This document shows, piece after piece, positions 17,164 to 25,827 of a stretch of DNA of 64,000 nucleotides. The stretch comes from Komagataeibacter swingsii. GTDB lineage: Bacteria; Pseudomonadota; Alphaproteobacteria; Acetobacterales; Acetobacteraceae. The stretch is from contig NZ_NKUB01000005.1 of the NCBI RefSeq assembly GCF_003207895.1, forward strand, positions 62,001-126,000, read 5' to 3'. The notes under the pieces were generated by a model. That model saw only the letters and a program-made list of their open reading frames with translations. It did no database searches and had not been told where the DNA came from. The position numbers were made by a program, and so were the translations under genes. Each line of letters starts with the position of its first letter. Within the stretch, counting starts at the first letter, position 1.

Positions 17164-17895
17164 GGGGCTGGCATAGGTAAGCATTGTTTGGGACGGTTCA
17201 CGCGGGCAGTTTAGCCCATTGAGTGAGGATTTTCAGGAGTTTTGCCGGCGAGCGGATGTTGAAGCGCCACTCGCACTCGGCCAGGAAGAGATGGAAGTCC
17301 TTGCGTGGTATTCCATTGTATCGCCGCAGATGCCGTTTTGCCTGGCTCCAGAAATTCTCGATGCCGTTTATATGATTTCTGCCCAGGGCAAGATGCCTGC
17401 TGTGGTCGATGCGTTCATGATGAAATTCCGAGACATCCAGCTTGTCGTAAGCGTGCCAGGAATCGCTGTAGACGATTGAATCCGGCTGCACTTTTCTTCG
17501 AATGATCGACATCAGCGTCTGGTGCCCGGCATTGGGGATCATGACGGCATGGACGCGGCCATGCCGTTTCAGCAGGCCAAAGACAGCCACTTTCCCGGCA
17601 GCGCCCCGGCCCCGTTTTCCTTTGCGATGTCCACCGAAATAGCTCTCATCGACTTCGATTTCACCTGAGACCGGTGCCTCATGAGCAATCTGTTCCGCGA
17701 TGATCTCTCGCAATTTGCGGTAATACAGGGTCGCTGTATTGCGATTGACGCCGACAAGTTCGGCAGCACTCCGGGCGGGCGTGCCCGCGACGAAGTGCTC
17801 CAGAAGGCGTTTTTGGATGCTGACAGGCAGCCTGCTGCGACGACGTACTTTCATGCGACATATCAAGCCTCTGTTGGCTTACCTATGCCAGCCCC
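17164..17895 (-). mobile_element. IS1595-family insertion sequence
   Basis: A complete 732-base element bounded by perfect 19-base inverted ends, GGGGCTGGCATAGGTAAGC at 17164-17182 and its complement at 17877-17895. Flanks AAAAGTTT (17156-17163) and TAAAGTTT (17896-17903) match at seven of eight positions and look like an 8-base target duplication, the size known for IS1595 elements. It carries one transposase gene and is visibly less GC-rich than its surroundings. The insertion point is the AAAAGTTT edge of a palindromic repeat (copy 3). Confidence 0.93.
17198..17866 (-). CDS. IS1595-family transposase
   Basis: Catalyses transposition of the surrounding element. The 222 residues start with a basic helix-turn-helix region (VSIQKRLLEHFVAG, then SAAELVGVNRNTATLYYRKL), followed by the ISXO2-type catalytic domain: the first acidic residue in EVDESYFGGHRKGKRGRG, the second in VYSDSWHAYDKL, and the third in NGIENFWSQAKRHLRRY. 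The reading frame is intact with no frameshift, so the element may be active. Location inside perfect inverted ends confirms the assignment. Confidence 0.93.
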   Translation of the reverse strand: MICRMKVRRRSRLPVSIQKRLLEHFVAGTPARSAAELVGVNRNTATLYYRKLREIIAEQIAHEAPVSGEIEVDESYFGGHRKGKRGRGAAGKVAVFGLLKRHGRVHAVMIPNAGHQTLMSIIRRKVQPDSIVYSDSWHAYDKLDVSEFHHERIDHSRHLALGRNHINGIENFWSQAKRHLRRYNGIPRKDFHLFLAECEWRFNIRSPAKLLKILTQWAKLPA

Positions 17896-17941
17896 TAAAG
17901 TTTTTGGGTGCCGCCTTTTTCCAAAAAGGCGGCGTTCCCTG
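17896..17941 (+). repeat. Palindromic repeat, copy 3 (cut at its edge by the IS)
   Basis: Starts AAAGTTTTTGGGTG and has the GCCGCC/GGCGGC stem around a T/A loop, then GTTCCCTG; the second hairpin is missing. The IS1595 element abuts its first bases and part of the edge is duplicated on the other side (17156-17163). Confidence 0.85.
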
Positions 17942-18102
17942 TAGCCCGCCTGGAAAAATTGCCCCGATGCGCCCGGTATGATGTGGGCAGTCTCCTGCAG
18001 GTCGGGCGTGTACCGGCCCAACCTTGTAGGGCTGGCGTATTCCACACCGTATTGCGCATGTGTTCTCTGGCATTCGGGGCGTAATCGCCGCATATAGGGG
18101 GC

Positions 18103-19440
18103 ATGAAACTCCGTTTTGCGCCCAGCCCGACCGGGCTGATCCATGTCGGCAATGCGCGTCAGGCCATTGCCAATGCCCTGTTCGCCCGCCGCCACAAGGC
18201 CAGATTCCTGTTGCGCATTGACGATACCGATCGCGGTCGCTCGAAAGAGGAATACGTGCAGGCCCTGCAGGACGACCTGCGCTGGCTTGGCATTGGCTGG
18301 GACGAATTCGTGCGCCAGTCGGACCGGCTGGACCGTTACGCACTGGCCATTGAAAAGCTGAAGGCCAGCGGGCGGCTGTATCCGTGCTTCGAGAGTGAGC
18401 AGGAACTGGCGTCCAAGCGCGAGGCCCGCATCCGCATGCGCAAGCCGCCGGTCTATGACCGCGCCATGCTGCGCATGACGCCCCAGCAGCGCGCGCAGGC
18501 CGAAGCCAATGGCAAGGTGCCATACTGGCGCTTCAGGCTGTCCGACCATCGCACGGTGGAATGGAATGATCTGGTCATGGGACCGTCGCGCGTCAAGCTG
18601 CCCGCCATTTCCGACCCCGTTCTGGTGCGCGCGGACGGGACGGTGCTGTACACGCTGGCATCCGTCGTGGATGACATGGAACTGGGCATCACCCACATTA
18701 TCCGGGGCGAGGACCATGTGACCAATACCGGCGTGCAGATCGACATTGCCGAGGCACTGGGGGCAAGGCGCAACCAGTTCACCTTCGCGCACCTGCCGCT
18801 GCTGCTGGACGAGGGCGGCGGCAAGCTGTCCAAGCGGTTTGACGGGCTGTCGATTCGCGCGCTGCGGCAGGACGGGGTCGAACCGTCGGCCATCGTGTCC
18901 TATCTCGCACGCTTGGGCAGTGCGGATGACCCGGCGCCGCTGTCGTTTGATGAACTGGCCAAGACTTATGACCTTGGCCGTGTCTCGCGCTCCGCCGCGC
19001 GGTTTGACATGCGGCAGCTCCTTGGCCTGAACCGCCGCATCATGCACGCCATGCCGTTTGAGGACATCCGCGCCCGCCTGCCAGAAGGCGCGACCGAAGC
19101 CTTCTGGCTGGCGGTGCGGGGCAATGTGGATATGGCGGGCGAACTGCGCCACTGGTGGGATGTCGTGGCCGGTGAGATCATCCCCCCGGTAATCGAGGAG
19201 GCCGACCGTCCCTTCCTGCTGCGCACACTGGAGTCGCTGCCTGCGGAACCATGGGATGAAACCACGTGGAAGACATGGACCACGGCCGTAAAGGACGCCA
19301 CGGGCCGCACGGGGCGCGCCCTGTTCCACCCGTTGCGCCTTGCGCTGACGGGGGAGGAGAGCGGGCCGGAAATGCGCGACCTGCTGCCCCTTATGGGCCG
19401 GGCGCGCGTGGCCGACCGGCTGCAGGTCGCGGCGCGCTGA
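18103..19440 (+). CDS. gltX: Glutamyl-tRNA synthetase
   Basis: Charges tRNA-Glu, and in many alphaproteobacteria also mischarges tRNA-Gln for GatCAB. The 445-residue class I enzyme opens directly with RFAPSPTGLIHVGNARQA (HIGH motif as HVGN, about residues 14-17), has LLRIDDTDRGRS, HIIRGEDHVTNT, and the KMSKS-type KLSKRFDG (about residues 241-248). Length is slightly short of the E. coli 471. Alphaproteobacteria often carry two gltX copies; which one this is cannot be told here. GGGGGC precedes the ATG. It ends in a terminator. Confidence 0.95.
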   Translation: MKLRFAPSPTGLIHVGNARQAIANALFARRHKARFLLRIDDTDRGRSKEEYVQALQDDLRWLGIGWDEFVRQSDRLDRYALAIEKLKASGRLYPCFESEQELASKREARIRMRKPPVYDRAMLRMTPQQRAQAEANGKVPYWRFRLSDHRTVEWNDLVMGPSRVKLPAISDPVLVRADGTVLYTLASVVDDMELGITHIIRGEDHVTNTGVQIDIAEALGARRNQFTFAHLPLLLDEGGGKLSKRFDGLSIRALRQDGVEPSAIVSYLARLGSADDPAPLSFDELAKTYDLGRVSRSAARFDMRQLLGLNRRIMHAMPFEDIRARLPEGATEAFWLAVRGNVDMAGELRHWWDVVAGEIIPPVIEEADRPFLLRTLESLPAEPWDETTWKTWTTAVKDATGRTGRALFHPLRLALTGEESGPEMRDLLPLMGRARVADRLQVAAR

Positions 19441-19449
19441 TAAGAAAAA

Positions 19450-19474
19450 GCCCGGTTTCGCACCGGGCTTTTTT
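19450..19474 (+). terminator. Rho-independent terminator after gltX
   Basis: Stem GCCCGGT/ACCGGGC (19450-19456 and 19462-19468) with a five-base loop, followed by six T. It is preceded by AAAAA, so it could also stop minus-strand transcription. Confidence 0.9.
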
Positions 19475-19495
19475 ATGGAGAAGGTCCAGAAGTCA

Positions 19496-19547
19496 TAAAA
19501 GTTTTTGGGTGCCGCCTTTTTTCAAAAAGGCGGCGTTCCGTGAAGCT
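19496..19547 (+). repeat. Palindromic repeat, copy 4
   Basis: ATAAAAGTTTTTGGGTG edge, then GCCGCC/GGCGGC stem with a T/A loop, GTTCCGT, and the first arm GAAGCTT of the second hairpin, which runs into the stop codon of trmJ. It lies between the converging gltX and trmJ genes. Confidence 0.85.
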
Positions 19548-20324
19548 TTACTCTTTTCGCGCCTTGCGCCCGCGCGACAGTTCCGTCACCACGCCGTGCA
19601 GCGTGCGCAGTTCCTGTTCCGTGACCTCGCCACGCAGGAAGAAGTGCCGCAGGTTGCGCACCATGCCCGGGCGCTTCTGTTCATTGCGCAGGAAACCGCA
19701 TTCATCCAGATCGGCAATCAGGTGGCGCATGAAGTTGTCCAGCTCGCCACGGGTCGCCACATGCGTCTCGTTGGTCATGAGCGTGCGCGGCGGCGTATCG
19801 TCCGCCGCCATCCACCATTCATACGCCATGATCATCACCGCCTGCGCCAGGTTGAGCGACATGAACGCAGGATTGAGCGGATAGCGGATCAGCGCATCGG
19901 CGCGCGCCATGTCATCATTATCCAGCCCCGCGCGTTCGGGGCCGAACATCAGGCCGACCTTCAGCCCGCGATCGGTCATTTCGCGCAGTTCGGCCGCACC
20001 GCCGCGCGCGGTCAGCACCGGCTTGACGATATGGCGCGGGCGCGGGCAGGTGGCGAAGACATGGTGCAGGTCGGCCACCGCGTCATCCACCGTGTCAAAC
20101 ACCTGCGCGGATTCAAGGATACGGTCGGCACCGGACGCACTGCGCCACGCGCGTTCCTGTGGCCAGCCATCACGCGGGGCGACAATGCGCATGTGGAACA
20201 GCCCGCCATTGGCCATGGCGCGCGCCGTGGTGCCGATGTTCTCGGCCATCTGGGGCCGGACAAGGATCACGACCGGGCTGTTGCCGATGGGGCCGATATC
20301 CGCCCCGCCATCGCGGCCGGTCAT
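19548..20324 (-). CDS. trmJ: tRNA (cytidine/uridine-32-2'-O)-methyltransferase, TrmJ-like
   Basis: SPOUT-family RNA methyltransferase that probably 2'-O-methylates position 32 of some tRNAs using S-adenosylmethionine. Motifs: VVILVRPQMAENIGTTARAM at the N terminus, VGLMFGPERAGLDNDD, and the knot-forming PLNPAFMSLNLAQAV. I use the ATG at 20324, which overlaps the cysS stop (ATGA) and has GGAGG six bases upstream; ATG 20336 is in frame but lacks such a site. About 258 residues with a basic C-terminal tail. Coupled to cysS, so tRNA charging and modification are co-expressed. The stop codon lies in a palindromic repeat. Confidence 0.88.
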   Translation of the reverse strand: MTGRDGGADIGPIGNSPVVILVRPQMAENIGTTARAMANGGLFHMRIVAPRDGWPQERAWRSASGADRILESAQVFDTVDDAVADLHHVFATCPRPRHIVKPVLTARGGAAELREMTDRGLKVGLMFGPERAGLDNDDMARADALIRYPLNPAFMSLNLAQAVMIMAYEWWMAADDTPPRTLMTNETHVATRGELDNFMRHLIADLDECGFLRNEQKRPGMVRNLRHFFLRGEVTEQELRTLHGVVTELSRGRKARKE

Positions 20325-21700
20325 GCTTGCCTCCATGTCGTGCCCTGTGGCCCGTCTTCCAGCACGATACCCTGTGCGGCAAGGGCGTTGCGGATTTCAT
20401 CCGCGCGGGCAAAGTCACGCGCCTTGCGGGCGGCCAGCCGTTCTTCGATCAGGCGTTCGACATGGGCCGGGTCTACCTTCGCCCCGCCACGGAACCATGC
20501 CTCCGGTGTGTCCTGCAGCAGGCCGATCAGGTTGCCCGCGGCCTTCAGTTGCGCTGCGGCCCTGCTGTCACCCGTCATGGCCGCATCGGCCAGCGCGTGC
20601 ATTTCCGCCAGGGCGCGGGGTGTGTTCAGGTCATCGCACAGCACCTGCACCACGCTGCCCGGCGCGGGCACGGAATCCTGCATGGGATCAAGGTTTTCCA
20701 ATGCCCGGTAGAAGCGGTCAAGCATCTGCTTGGCCTCGTCCAGACCTTCCTGTGTAAAGTTCAGCACCGAACGGTACTGCGCGCGCAGCAGCAGCAGGCG
20801 CAGGGCTTCCGCCGGGGTATCACGCAGCACGTCGCGCACGGTCAGGAAGTTGCCGAGGGATTTCGACATCTTCTCCCCGTTCACCAGCAGCATGGCGTTA
20901 TGCACCCAGTGATTGGCGAAGCGGCCATGCGGGTGGCAGCACATGCTCTGCGCGCGTTCGTTCTCGTGATGGGGGAACAGCAGGTCCGACCCGCCGCCAT
21001 GGATATCGAAGCTTTCGCCCAGGTAACGCTGCGACATGGCCGAACATTCGATATGCCAGCCCGGGCGGCCCCGGCCCCACGGGCTGTCCCATCCCGGCGT
21101 CTGGTCATCGGACGGCTTCCACAGCACGAAATCACCCGGATCACGCTTGTAGGGGGCGACTTCCACCCGCGCGCCCGCGATCAGGTCATCGGGCGTGCGG
21201 CCCGACAGCGCGCCATAGGACGGGTAGGTGTTCACCGCGAACAGGACGTGTCCTTCGGCCTCATAGGCATGGCCGCTTTCGATCAGGCTGCGGATCATGT
21301 CCTGCATTTCACCGATATGATGGGTCGCGCGCGGCTCCACATCCGGTGGCAGGATGGACACGGCGGCCAGGTCCTCATGGAAATCGCGGATGGTGCGCGC
21401 GGTCAGGTCGGCAATGGATTCGCCATTGGCATGGGCGCGGGCGTTGATCTTGTCATCCACGTCCGTGATGTTGCGCACGTAGGTCACGTTTGGGTACAGG
21501 TGGCGCAGCAGGCGCACCAGCACATCGGCCGTGAGCATGGCGCGCAGGTTGCCGATATGCGCCAGGTCGTAGACCGTGGGGCCACAGTAATAGACCCGCA
21601 CGTTGTCGGGTGCCAGCGGGACGAAGGGAACGGTGCTGCGCGTCCTGCTGTCGTGCAGATGCAGGCGGGGCAGGTGCGGGCGGGGCTGTGTGTCGGACAT
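20321..21700 (-). CDS. cysS: Cysteinyl-tRNA synthetase
   Basis: Charges tRNA-Cys. The 459-residue class I enzyme shows VYYCGPTVYDLAHIGNLRA (zinc Cys plus HIGH-type motif, about residues 37-55), the second zinc Cys in WHIECSAMS, HHENERAQS, and KMSKSLGNF. The C-terminal helical domain (RLIEERLAARKARDFARADE) is conserved. Length is normal. It is followed without gap by trmJ (ATGA overlap). Upstream 86 bases separate it from prfC, transcribed the same way. Confidence 0.96.
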   Translation of the reverse strand: MSDTQPRPHLPRLHLHDSRTRSTVPFVPLAPDNVRVYYCGPTVYDLAHIGNLRAMLTADVLVRLLRHLYPNVTYVRNITDVDDKINARAHANGESIADLTARTIRDFHEDLAAVSILPPDVEPRATHHIGEMQDMIRSLIESGHAYEAEGHVLFAVNTYPSYGALSGRTPDDLIAGARVEVAPYKRDPGDFVLWKPSDDQTPGWDSPWGRGRPGWHIECSAMSQRYLGESFDIHGGGSDLLFPHHENERAQSMCCHPHGRFANHWVHNAMLLVNGEKMSKSLGNFLTVRDVLRDTPAEALRLLLLRAQYRSVLNFTQEGLDEAKQMLDRFYRALENLDPMQDSVPAPGSVVQVLCDDLNTPRALAEMHALADAAMTGDSRAAAQLKAAGNLIGLLQDTPEAWFRGGAKVDPAHVERLIEERLAARKARDFARADEIRNALAAQGIVLEDGPQGTTWRQA

Positions 21701-21786
21701 GATGCGCCTAGATGCGACAGACGGGCGGGATTAGGCAAGACCTCATCTGCGCCTGTAATGCGGGCCGGTTGCGCCAGCCCGCACGG

Positions 21787-23337
21787 TCAGGCGATTTCCT
21801 GCCCGATCTGCTTGATGTCATGGAATGTCAGGTCCGGGTTGCCTTCCGCCGTGCGCTTCATCATGAACGCTGACGACGCAAGGAAGACCGGGTCCCCATC
21901 AATATCATCCGCCATGGCCGTACGGTTGGCCATGCAGAAGGCTTCCAGCTTGTCACGCGGGCCGGTGACCCAGCGGGCCAGGTTGTAGGGCGTCGATTCG
22001 AAGCCGATCGCAACCCCGTATTCCCCCTTCAGCCGCGATTGCAGCACATCAAGCTGCAGCGTGCCGACCACGCCCACGATGGGTGGGGCGCCATCCTGCG
22101 GGCGGAACAACTGGACCACTCCTTCTTCCGCCAGTTCGGTCAGGGCCTGCCGCAGCTTCTTGGCCTTCATCGCGTCATCCAGCCGCACGCGGCGCAGGAT
22201 CTCAGGTGCGAAATAGGGCACGCCGGTAAAGCGCAGGTCCTCGCCTTCGGTCAGCGTATCGCCAATGCGCAGCGTGCCGTGGTTGGGAATGCCCACCACG
22301 TCGCCCGCGAACGCTTCCTCGGCCAGTTGCCGGTCACGTGCGAAGAAGAACTGCGGCGTATGCAGCGCGAACTGCTTGCCAATGCGTACATGCTTGAGCC
22401 GCATGCCGCGTTGCAGCTTGCCCGAACAGATACGGGCAAAGGCCATGCGGTCGCGGTGGTTGGGGTCCATGTTGGCCTGGATCTTGAACACCAGCGCGGT
22501 CAGCGCCGGTTCATCGGCGCGCACGTTGCGTGTTTCCGTCGCCTGGTCGCGCGGCGGCGGGCCGAAGGCGGCCAGCGCGTCCAGCAGGTCGGTCACGCCG
22601 ATCTCCTTCATCGCACTGCCGAAGAACACCGGCGTCAGGTGCCCTGCATTGAAGCTTTCAAGGTCGAATTCCGGTAGCGCCGCCTCAACCAGTTCCAGGT
22701 CCTCGCCCAACTGCACCATGCGCGGGTCGGTCTGGTCCAGCGGTTCGGTCACATGCAGTTCGCGGTGGCGGATATCGTAGGTGCCGACGAATTTGGCCGC
22801 CCGCCCCACCGGCCATGTAGCCGGCGAGACATCCAGCGCCAGCGAGGACGAGATTTCATCCAGCAGGGCAAACGGGTCCTGTGATTCGCGGTCCATCTTG
22901 TTGATGAAGGTGACGATGGGAATATCGCGCAGACGGCAGATCTCGAACAGCTTGCGCGTCCGCGCCTCGATGCCCTTGGCGGCGTCGATCACCATCACCG
23001 CGGCGTCCACCGCCGTCAGCGTGCGGTAGGTATCTTCGGAAAAGTCTTCATGGCCCGGCGTGTCGAGCAGGTTGAAGATGCAGCCGCCATATTCGAACGT
23101 CATGACCGAGGTCACGACGGAAATGCCACGGTCGCGCTCGATCCCCATCCAGTCCGAACGCGTGCGCCGCCGCTCGCCCTTGGCCCGCACGTTGCCTGCC
23201 ATCTGGATCGCGCCACCGGCGCGCAGGATGCGTTCGGTCAGCGTGGTCTTGCCCGCATCAGGGTGCGAGATGATGGCGAATGTACGCCGCCGGGTAATTT
23301 CGGCGGCAAGCGGGGTATCGGCGGCGGTGGCGGTCAT
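21787..23337 (-). CDS. prfC: Peptide chain release factor 3
   Basis: Translational GTPase that recycles RF1/RF2 after termination. The 516 residues start with TFAIISHPDAGKTTLTERIL (G1 loop, about residues 19-38), then GIERDRGISV (switch region), NLLDTPGHEDFSEDT (G3), and FINKMDRE (G4), followed by the RF3-specific C-terminal domains. The length and the RF3 Lys-Met-Asp form distinguish it from EF-G and LepA. It lies between cysS and rpsD, all minus strand. Confidence 0.95.
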   Translation of the reverse strand: MTATAADTPLAAEITRRRTFAIISHPDAGKTTLTERILRAGGAIQMAGNVRAKGERRRTRSDWMGIERDRGISVVTSVMTFEYGGCIFNLLDTPGHEDFSEDTYRTLTAVDAAVMVIDAAKGIEARTRKLFEICRLRDIPIVTFINKMDRESQDPFALLDEISSSLALDVSPATWPVGRAAKFVGTYDIRHRELHVTEPLDQTDPRMVQLGEDLELVEAALPEFDLESFNAGHLTPVFFGSAMKEIGVTDLLDALAAFGPPPRDQATETRNVRADEPALTALVFKIQANMDPNHRDRMAFARICSGKLQRGMRLKHVRIGKQFALHTPQFFFARDRQLAEEAFAGDVVGIPNHGTLRIGDTLTEGEDLRFTGVPYFAPEILRRVRLDDAMKAKKLRQALTELAEEGVVQLFRPQDGAPPIVGVVGTLQLDVLQSRLKGEYGVAIGFESTPYNLARWVTGPRDKLEAFCMANRTAMADDIDGDPVFLASSAFMMKRTAEGNPDLTFHDIKQIGQEIA

Positions 23338-23470
23338 GGTCTTGCTCCATTCCTGCGGCTGGCCCGATGGACGGAAGGCGGAAGCGGGCAGGGGCCAGAA
23401 ACGCGGACGCCGGACGCAGGGACAAAAGCCCCCACGCCCGGCGTCACGCCTGCCCGGTTCCGGGTAATGA

Positions 23471-24088
23471 TCAGCGAGAGTAGAATTCGATGACCAGGTT
23501 CGGTTCCATCTGCACCGGATAGGGCACGTCCGACAGCTTGGGGCTGCGCAGGAACGACCCCTTCATCTGGCGGTGGTCCACTTCCATGTATTCCGGCACG
23601 TCGCGTTCGCCGCTCTGCGCCGCATCCAGCACGATCGCCAGCTGCTTGGACTTTTCACGGACTTCGATCACGTCGCCATCACGCACCAGGAAGGAGGGGA
23701 TGTTGACCTTGCGACCGTTGACCGTGATGTGGCCATGGCTGATGAACTGACGCGCCGCGAACGGGGTGATCGCGAACTTCAGGCGGTACACGACCGCGTC
23801 CAGCCGGCGTTCCAGCAGGTCGATCAGGTTTTCGGAGGTATCGCCCTTGCGGCGGACGGCCTCGTCATAATACTTGCGGAACTGCTTTTCGCCGATGTTG
23901 CCGTAGTAGCCCTTCAGCTTCTGCTTGGCCATCAGCTGCACGGAGAAGTCGGAGGGCTTCTGCTTGCGGCGCTGGCCGTGCTGGCCGGGGCCGTATTCGC
24001 GCTTGTTGACCGGGGACTTCGCACGGCCCCACAGGTTTACGCCAAGGCGGCGGTTGATTTTATACTTGCTCTCAAGGCGCTTGCTCAT
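23471..24088 (-). CDS. rpsD: 30S ribosomal protein S4
   Basis: Primary 16S rRNA-binding protein that nucleates the 5' domain of the small subunit. The 205 residues contain the conserved [12 protein letters not shown]-type segment, [17 protein letters not shown], and the S4 RNA-binding domain ([15 protein letters not shown], then [21 protein letters not shown] split in sequence). It has no zinc-finger cysteines, as usual for alphaproteobacterial S4. It stands alone here, outside the alpha operon, which is normal for this class. Confidence 0.97.
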   Translation of the reverse strand: MSKRLESKYKINRRLGVNLWGRAKSPVNKREYGPGQHGQRRKQKPSDFSVQLMAKQKLKGYYGNIGEKQFRKYYDEAVRRKGDTSENLIDLLERRLDAVVYRLKFAITPFAARQFISHGHITVNGRKVNIPSFLVRDGDVIEVREKSKQLAIVLDAAQSGERDVPEYMEVDHRQMKGSFLRSPKLSDVPYPVQMEPNLVIEFYSR

Positions 24089-24404
24089 CTGCGCGCTCTC
24101 TCTTCATTCATCTGCATGGCATGCGGCGGGACCGTATGGCCATGTCGTTGCACCGGTAGGTCCTGTTCCGCATGAACAGGACGGGCGCGATCCGTATTAC
24201 CGGCACCGGGGAGCAATCACCCATGGGCACCAGCCGTACCGTCCACGTTCCCGGCAGTCGGGCGCGTATAGAAGTACTGTGCCCGTCCTGTCAATCACCG
24301 TCCGTCATGGCGCCGTGTCCAAAAGCCTGTATCGCACAGTGCCGCCGGCCTGTTATGAAACGGGAACCGGAAGAATACATTACAGGAATAAAGGGTTTTT
24401 GTGC
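24089..24404. other. Divergent intergenic region, rpsD leader side
   Basis: 316 bases between rpsD (minus) and an HdeD-like gene (plus), so it holds both promoters. It contains a perfect nine-base hairpin GTCCTGTTC/GAACAGGAC at 24160-24182, lying about 75-95 bases upstream of rpsD. AAAGGG precedes the HdeD-like ATG. No convincing ORF or other RNA element is visible. Confidence 0.5.
24160..24182. promoter_or_regulatory. Perfect hairpin in the rpsD leader region
   Basis: GTCCTGTTC and GAACAGGAC separated by CGCAT. No T run on either side, so it is not a standard terminator. It could be an operator or part of a leader fold for rpsD, whose E. coli homologue autoregulates translation; that role here is inference. 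Confidence 0.4.
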
Positions 24405-24953
24405 ATGGAAACGCCATTTACGCAGCGCTGGGGGCTGTTTGTCGGCCTGGGCGCCATATCGTTCGGCCTGGGCATCGTGGCGTGGGTGGATGCGCTGGCG
24501 GTGTCGCTGGCCAGCACCATCCTGCTTGGGGTGCTGCTGTTTGTCGCGGGCACGATCCAGCTTGTGCATGCCTTTGTCGTGCGTGACTGGAGCGGGCGCC
24601 TCATGTCCATCCTGGGGGGCGCGCTGTATATCCTTGCGGGTACGATGATGATGGAGGAACCGGCCACCGGCTCCCTGGTCATCACCATCTTCATTTCCGC
24701 CTGCCTGGTCGTATCCGGCATCGGGCGCATCATCATGGCGTTCCAGCAGCGCGGGCTGCAGGGCTGGTGGCTGATCGGGCTTGGTGGCCTGATCAGCCTG
24801 CTGGTGGGGGTGTGCCTGTATGTGACGCTGCCGTGGTCGGGGCTGTGGCTGATCGGCACGTTTGTCGCGGTTGAACTGATTGCCGCGGGCATTGGCTGGA
24901 TCCAGTTTGGCCTTGCCCTGCGGCAGGCCGCCTACATCCCGCCCGAGAACTGA
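24405..24953 (+). CDS. HdeD-like integral membrane protein
   Basis: An acid-resistance-type membrane protein family (HdeD/DUF308). I start at ATG 24405 (METPFTQRWG), giving 182 residues with six predicted membrane helices in a pseudo-repeated pattern, each with Gly-rich turns (GLGAISFGLGIVAW, TILLGVLLFVAGTIQL, SILGGALYILAGTMMM, and so on). Family members are linked to acid stress in enterobacteria, plausible for an acid-producing bacterium, but the biochemical role is not established. The 3' end overlaps the converging oxidoreductase gene by 22 bases. Confidence 0.85.
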   Translation: METPFTQRWGLFVGLGAISFGLGIVAWVDALAVSLASTILLGVLLFVAGTIQLVHAFVVRDWSGRLMSILGGALYILAGTMMMEEPATGSLVITIFISACLVVSGIGRIIMAFQQRGLQGWWLIGLGGLISLLVGVCLYVTLPWSGLWLIGTFVAVELIAAGIGWIQFGLALRQAAYIPPEN

Positions 24954-25705
24954 GCGGCCAGGTTCCGGTCAACGGGATTGTCGGCCGAAACCCCCAGCAG
25001 GTTGCGCAGGTCGGTGGCGTTCATCCGGGCCTCGAATCCGGGGTTGCCGGGCTGGAACAGCATGGCCGTCGAAAGCGGGCCGACCATGACGGGGTCGAAC
25101 CCCGCGTCATGGATCAGCCAGCCCGCCACATACAGCGCCTGCACCACGTCGCCCGCCATGGGCAGGGCCAGGCGGGGCGGCGTGCGGAATGTCTCGGCCT
25201 CCAGCGTGGTCATGTCCTCGGAATTGAAGGCCCGTACCACCGATGCCTGCGGGAACAGCGCCTGCGTGGTGATGCCCGCCCCCTTGCGCAGCGCCAGCCG
25301 CCCGATCTTCCCGTCCCGCCAGCCATAGGGATTGGTCGGGTCGATCAGCGGCTTGGTGCCCACGATCGTCCCGATGGTGTGCCGTAGCTGGGGCAGCGCG
25401 CCATAGGGGACCGCCAGCACCACGGCGTCGCCAAACTTCGCCGCTTCCTGCGGGGTGCCCTCACGCGCGAGGGGGTAGAGTTCCGACGCCAGTTTTTTCG
25501 CAGGCCCCTTATGGATGTCGGAAAACATGACCTGGTGCCCCGCCCGGGTCCACAGATGCCCCAGCGTGCTGCCGACATGGCCCGACCCGATCATGCCGAT
25601 ACGCAGGGGCCGGCGTGCCTGCGCCACCCCCGGCAGGCCGGCGGGCAGCAGCGTAGCCAGTGCGGCAAGCAGGCCGTGTCGGCGGGTCAGTTTCAGGGCT
25701 GGCAT
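24932..25705 (-). CDS. Secreted NADP/F420-oxidoreductase-like protein (Tat-type signal)
   Basis: A 257-residue protein starting at ATG 25705 after ACAGGAGA. The N terminus MPALKLTRRHGLLAALATLL is a twin-arginine-like signal (T-R-R then hydrophobic region, cleavage near VAQA about residue 29). The mature part opens with a Rossmann fold, LRIGMIGSGHVGSTLGHLW, like NADP-dependent F420 oxidoreductases and related dehydrogenases, with VVLAVPYGALPQL and VVRAFNSEDM downstream. Export by Tat would let it fold around its cofactor first. Cofactor and substrate are unknown. tatBC are in this window. Confidence 0.75.
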   Translation of the reverse strand: MPALKLTRRHGLLAALATLLPAGLPGVAQARRPLRIGMIGSGHVGSTLGHLWTRAGHQVMFSDIHKGPAKKLASELYPLAREGTPQEAAKFGDAVVLAVPYGALPQLRHTIGTIVGTKPLIDPTNPYGWRDGKIGRLALRKGAGITTQALFPQASVVRAFNSEDMTTLEAETFRTPPRLALPMAGDVVQALYVAGWLIHDAGFDPVMVGPLSTAMLFQPGNPGFEARMNATDLRNLLGVSADNPVDRNLAAQFSGGM

Positions 25706-25827
25706 GCATCTCTCCTGTTCTGGCGGCATGTGGTAGTATGGCACGGGATGGCCTGATCCTATGGTTGGTTCTTTGCCGACCTGTCGATATATGGCACAGA
25801 CTTGGCTGAAGCAGGAGTACAGCGTCA

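Noticed and set aside
17863-19329. Long open frame antisense to gltX
   Set aside because: gltX is unmistakable; the antisense frame spans an IS edge and repeat and lacks motifs.
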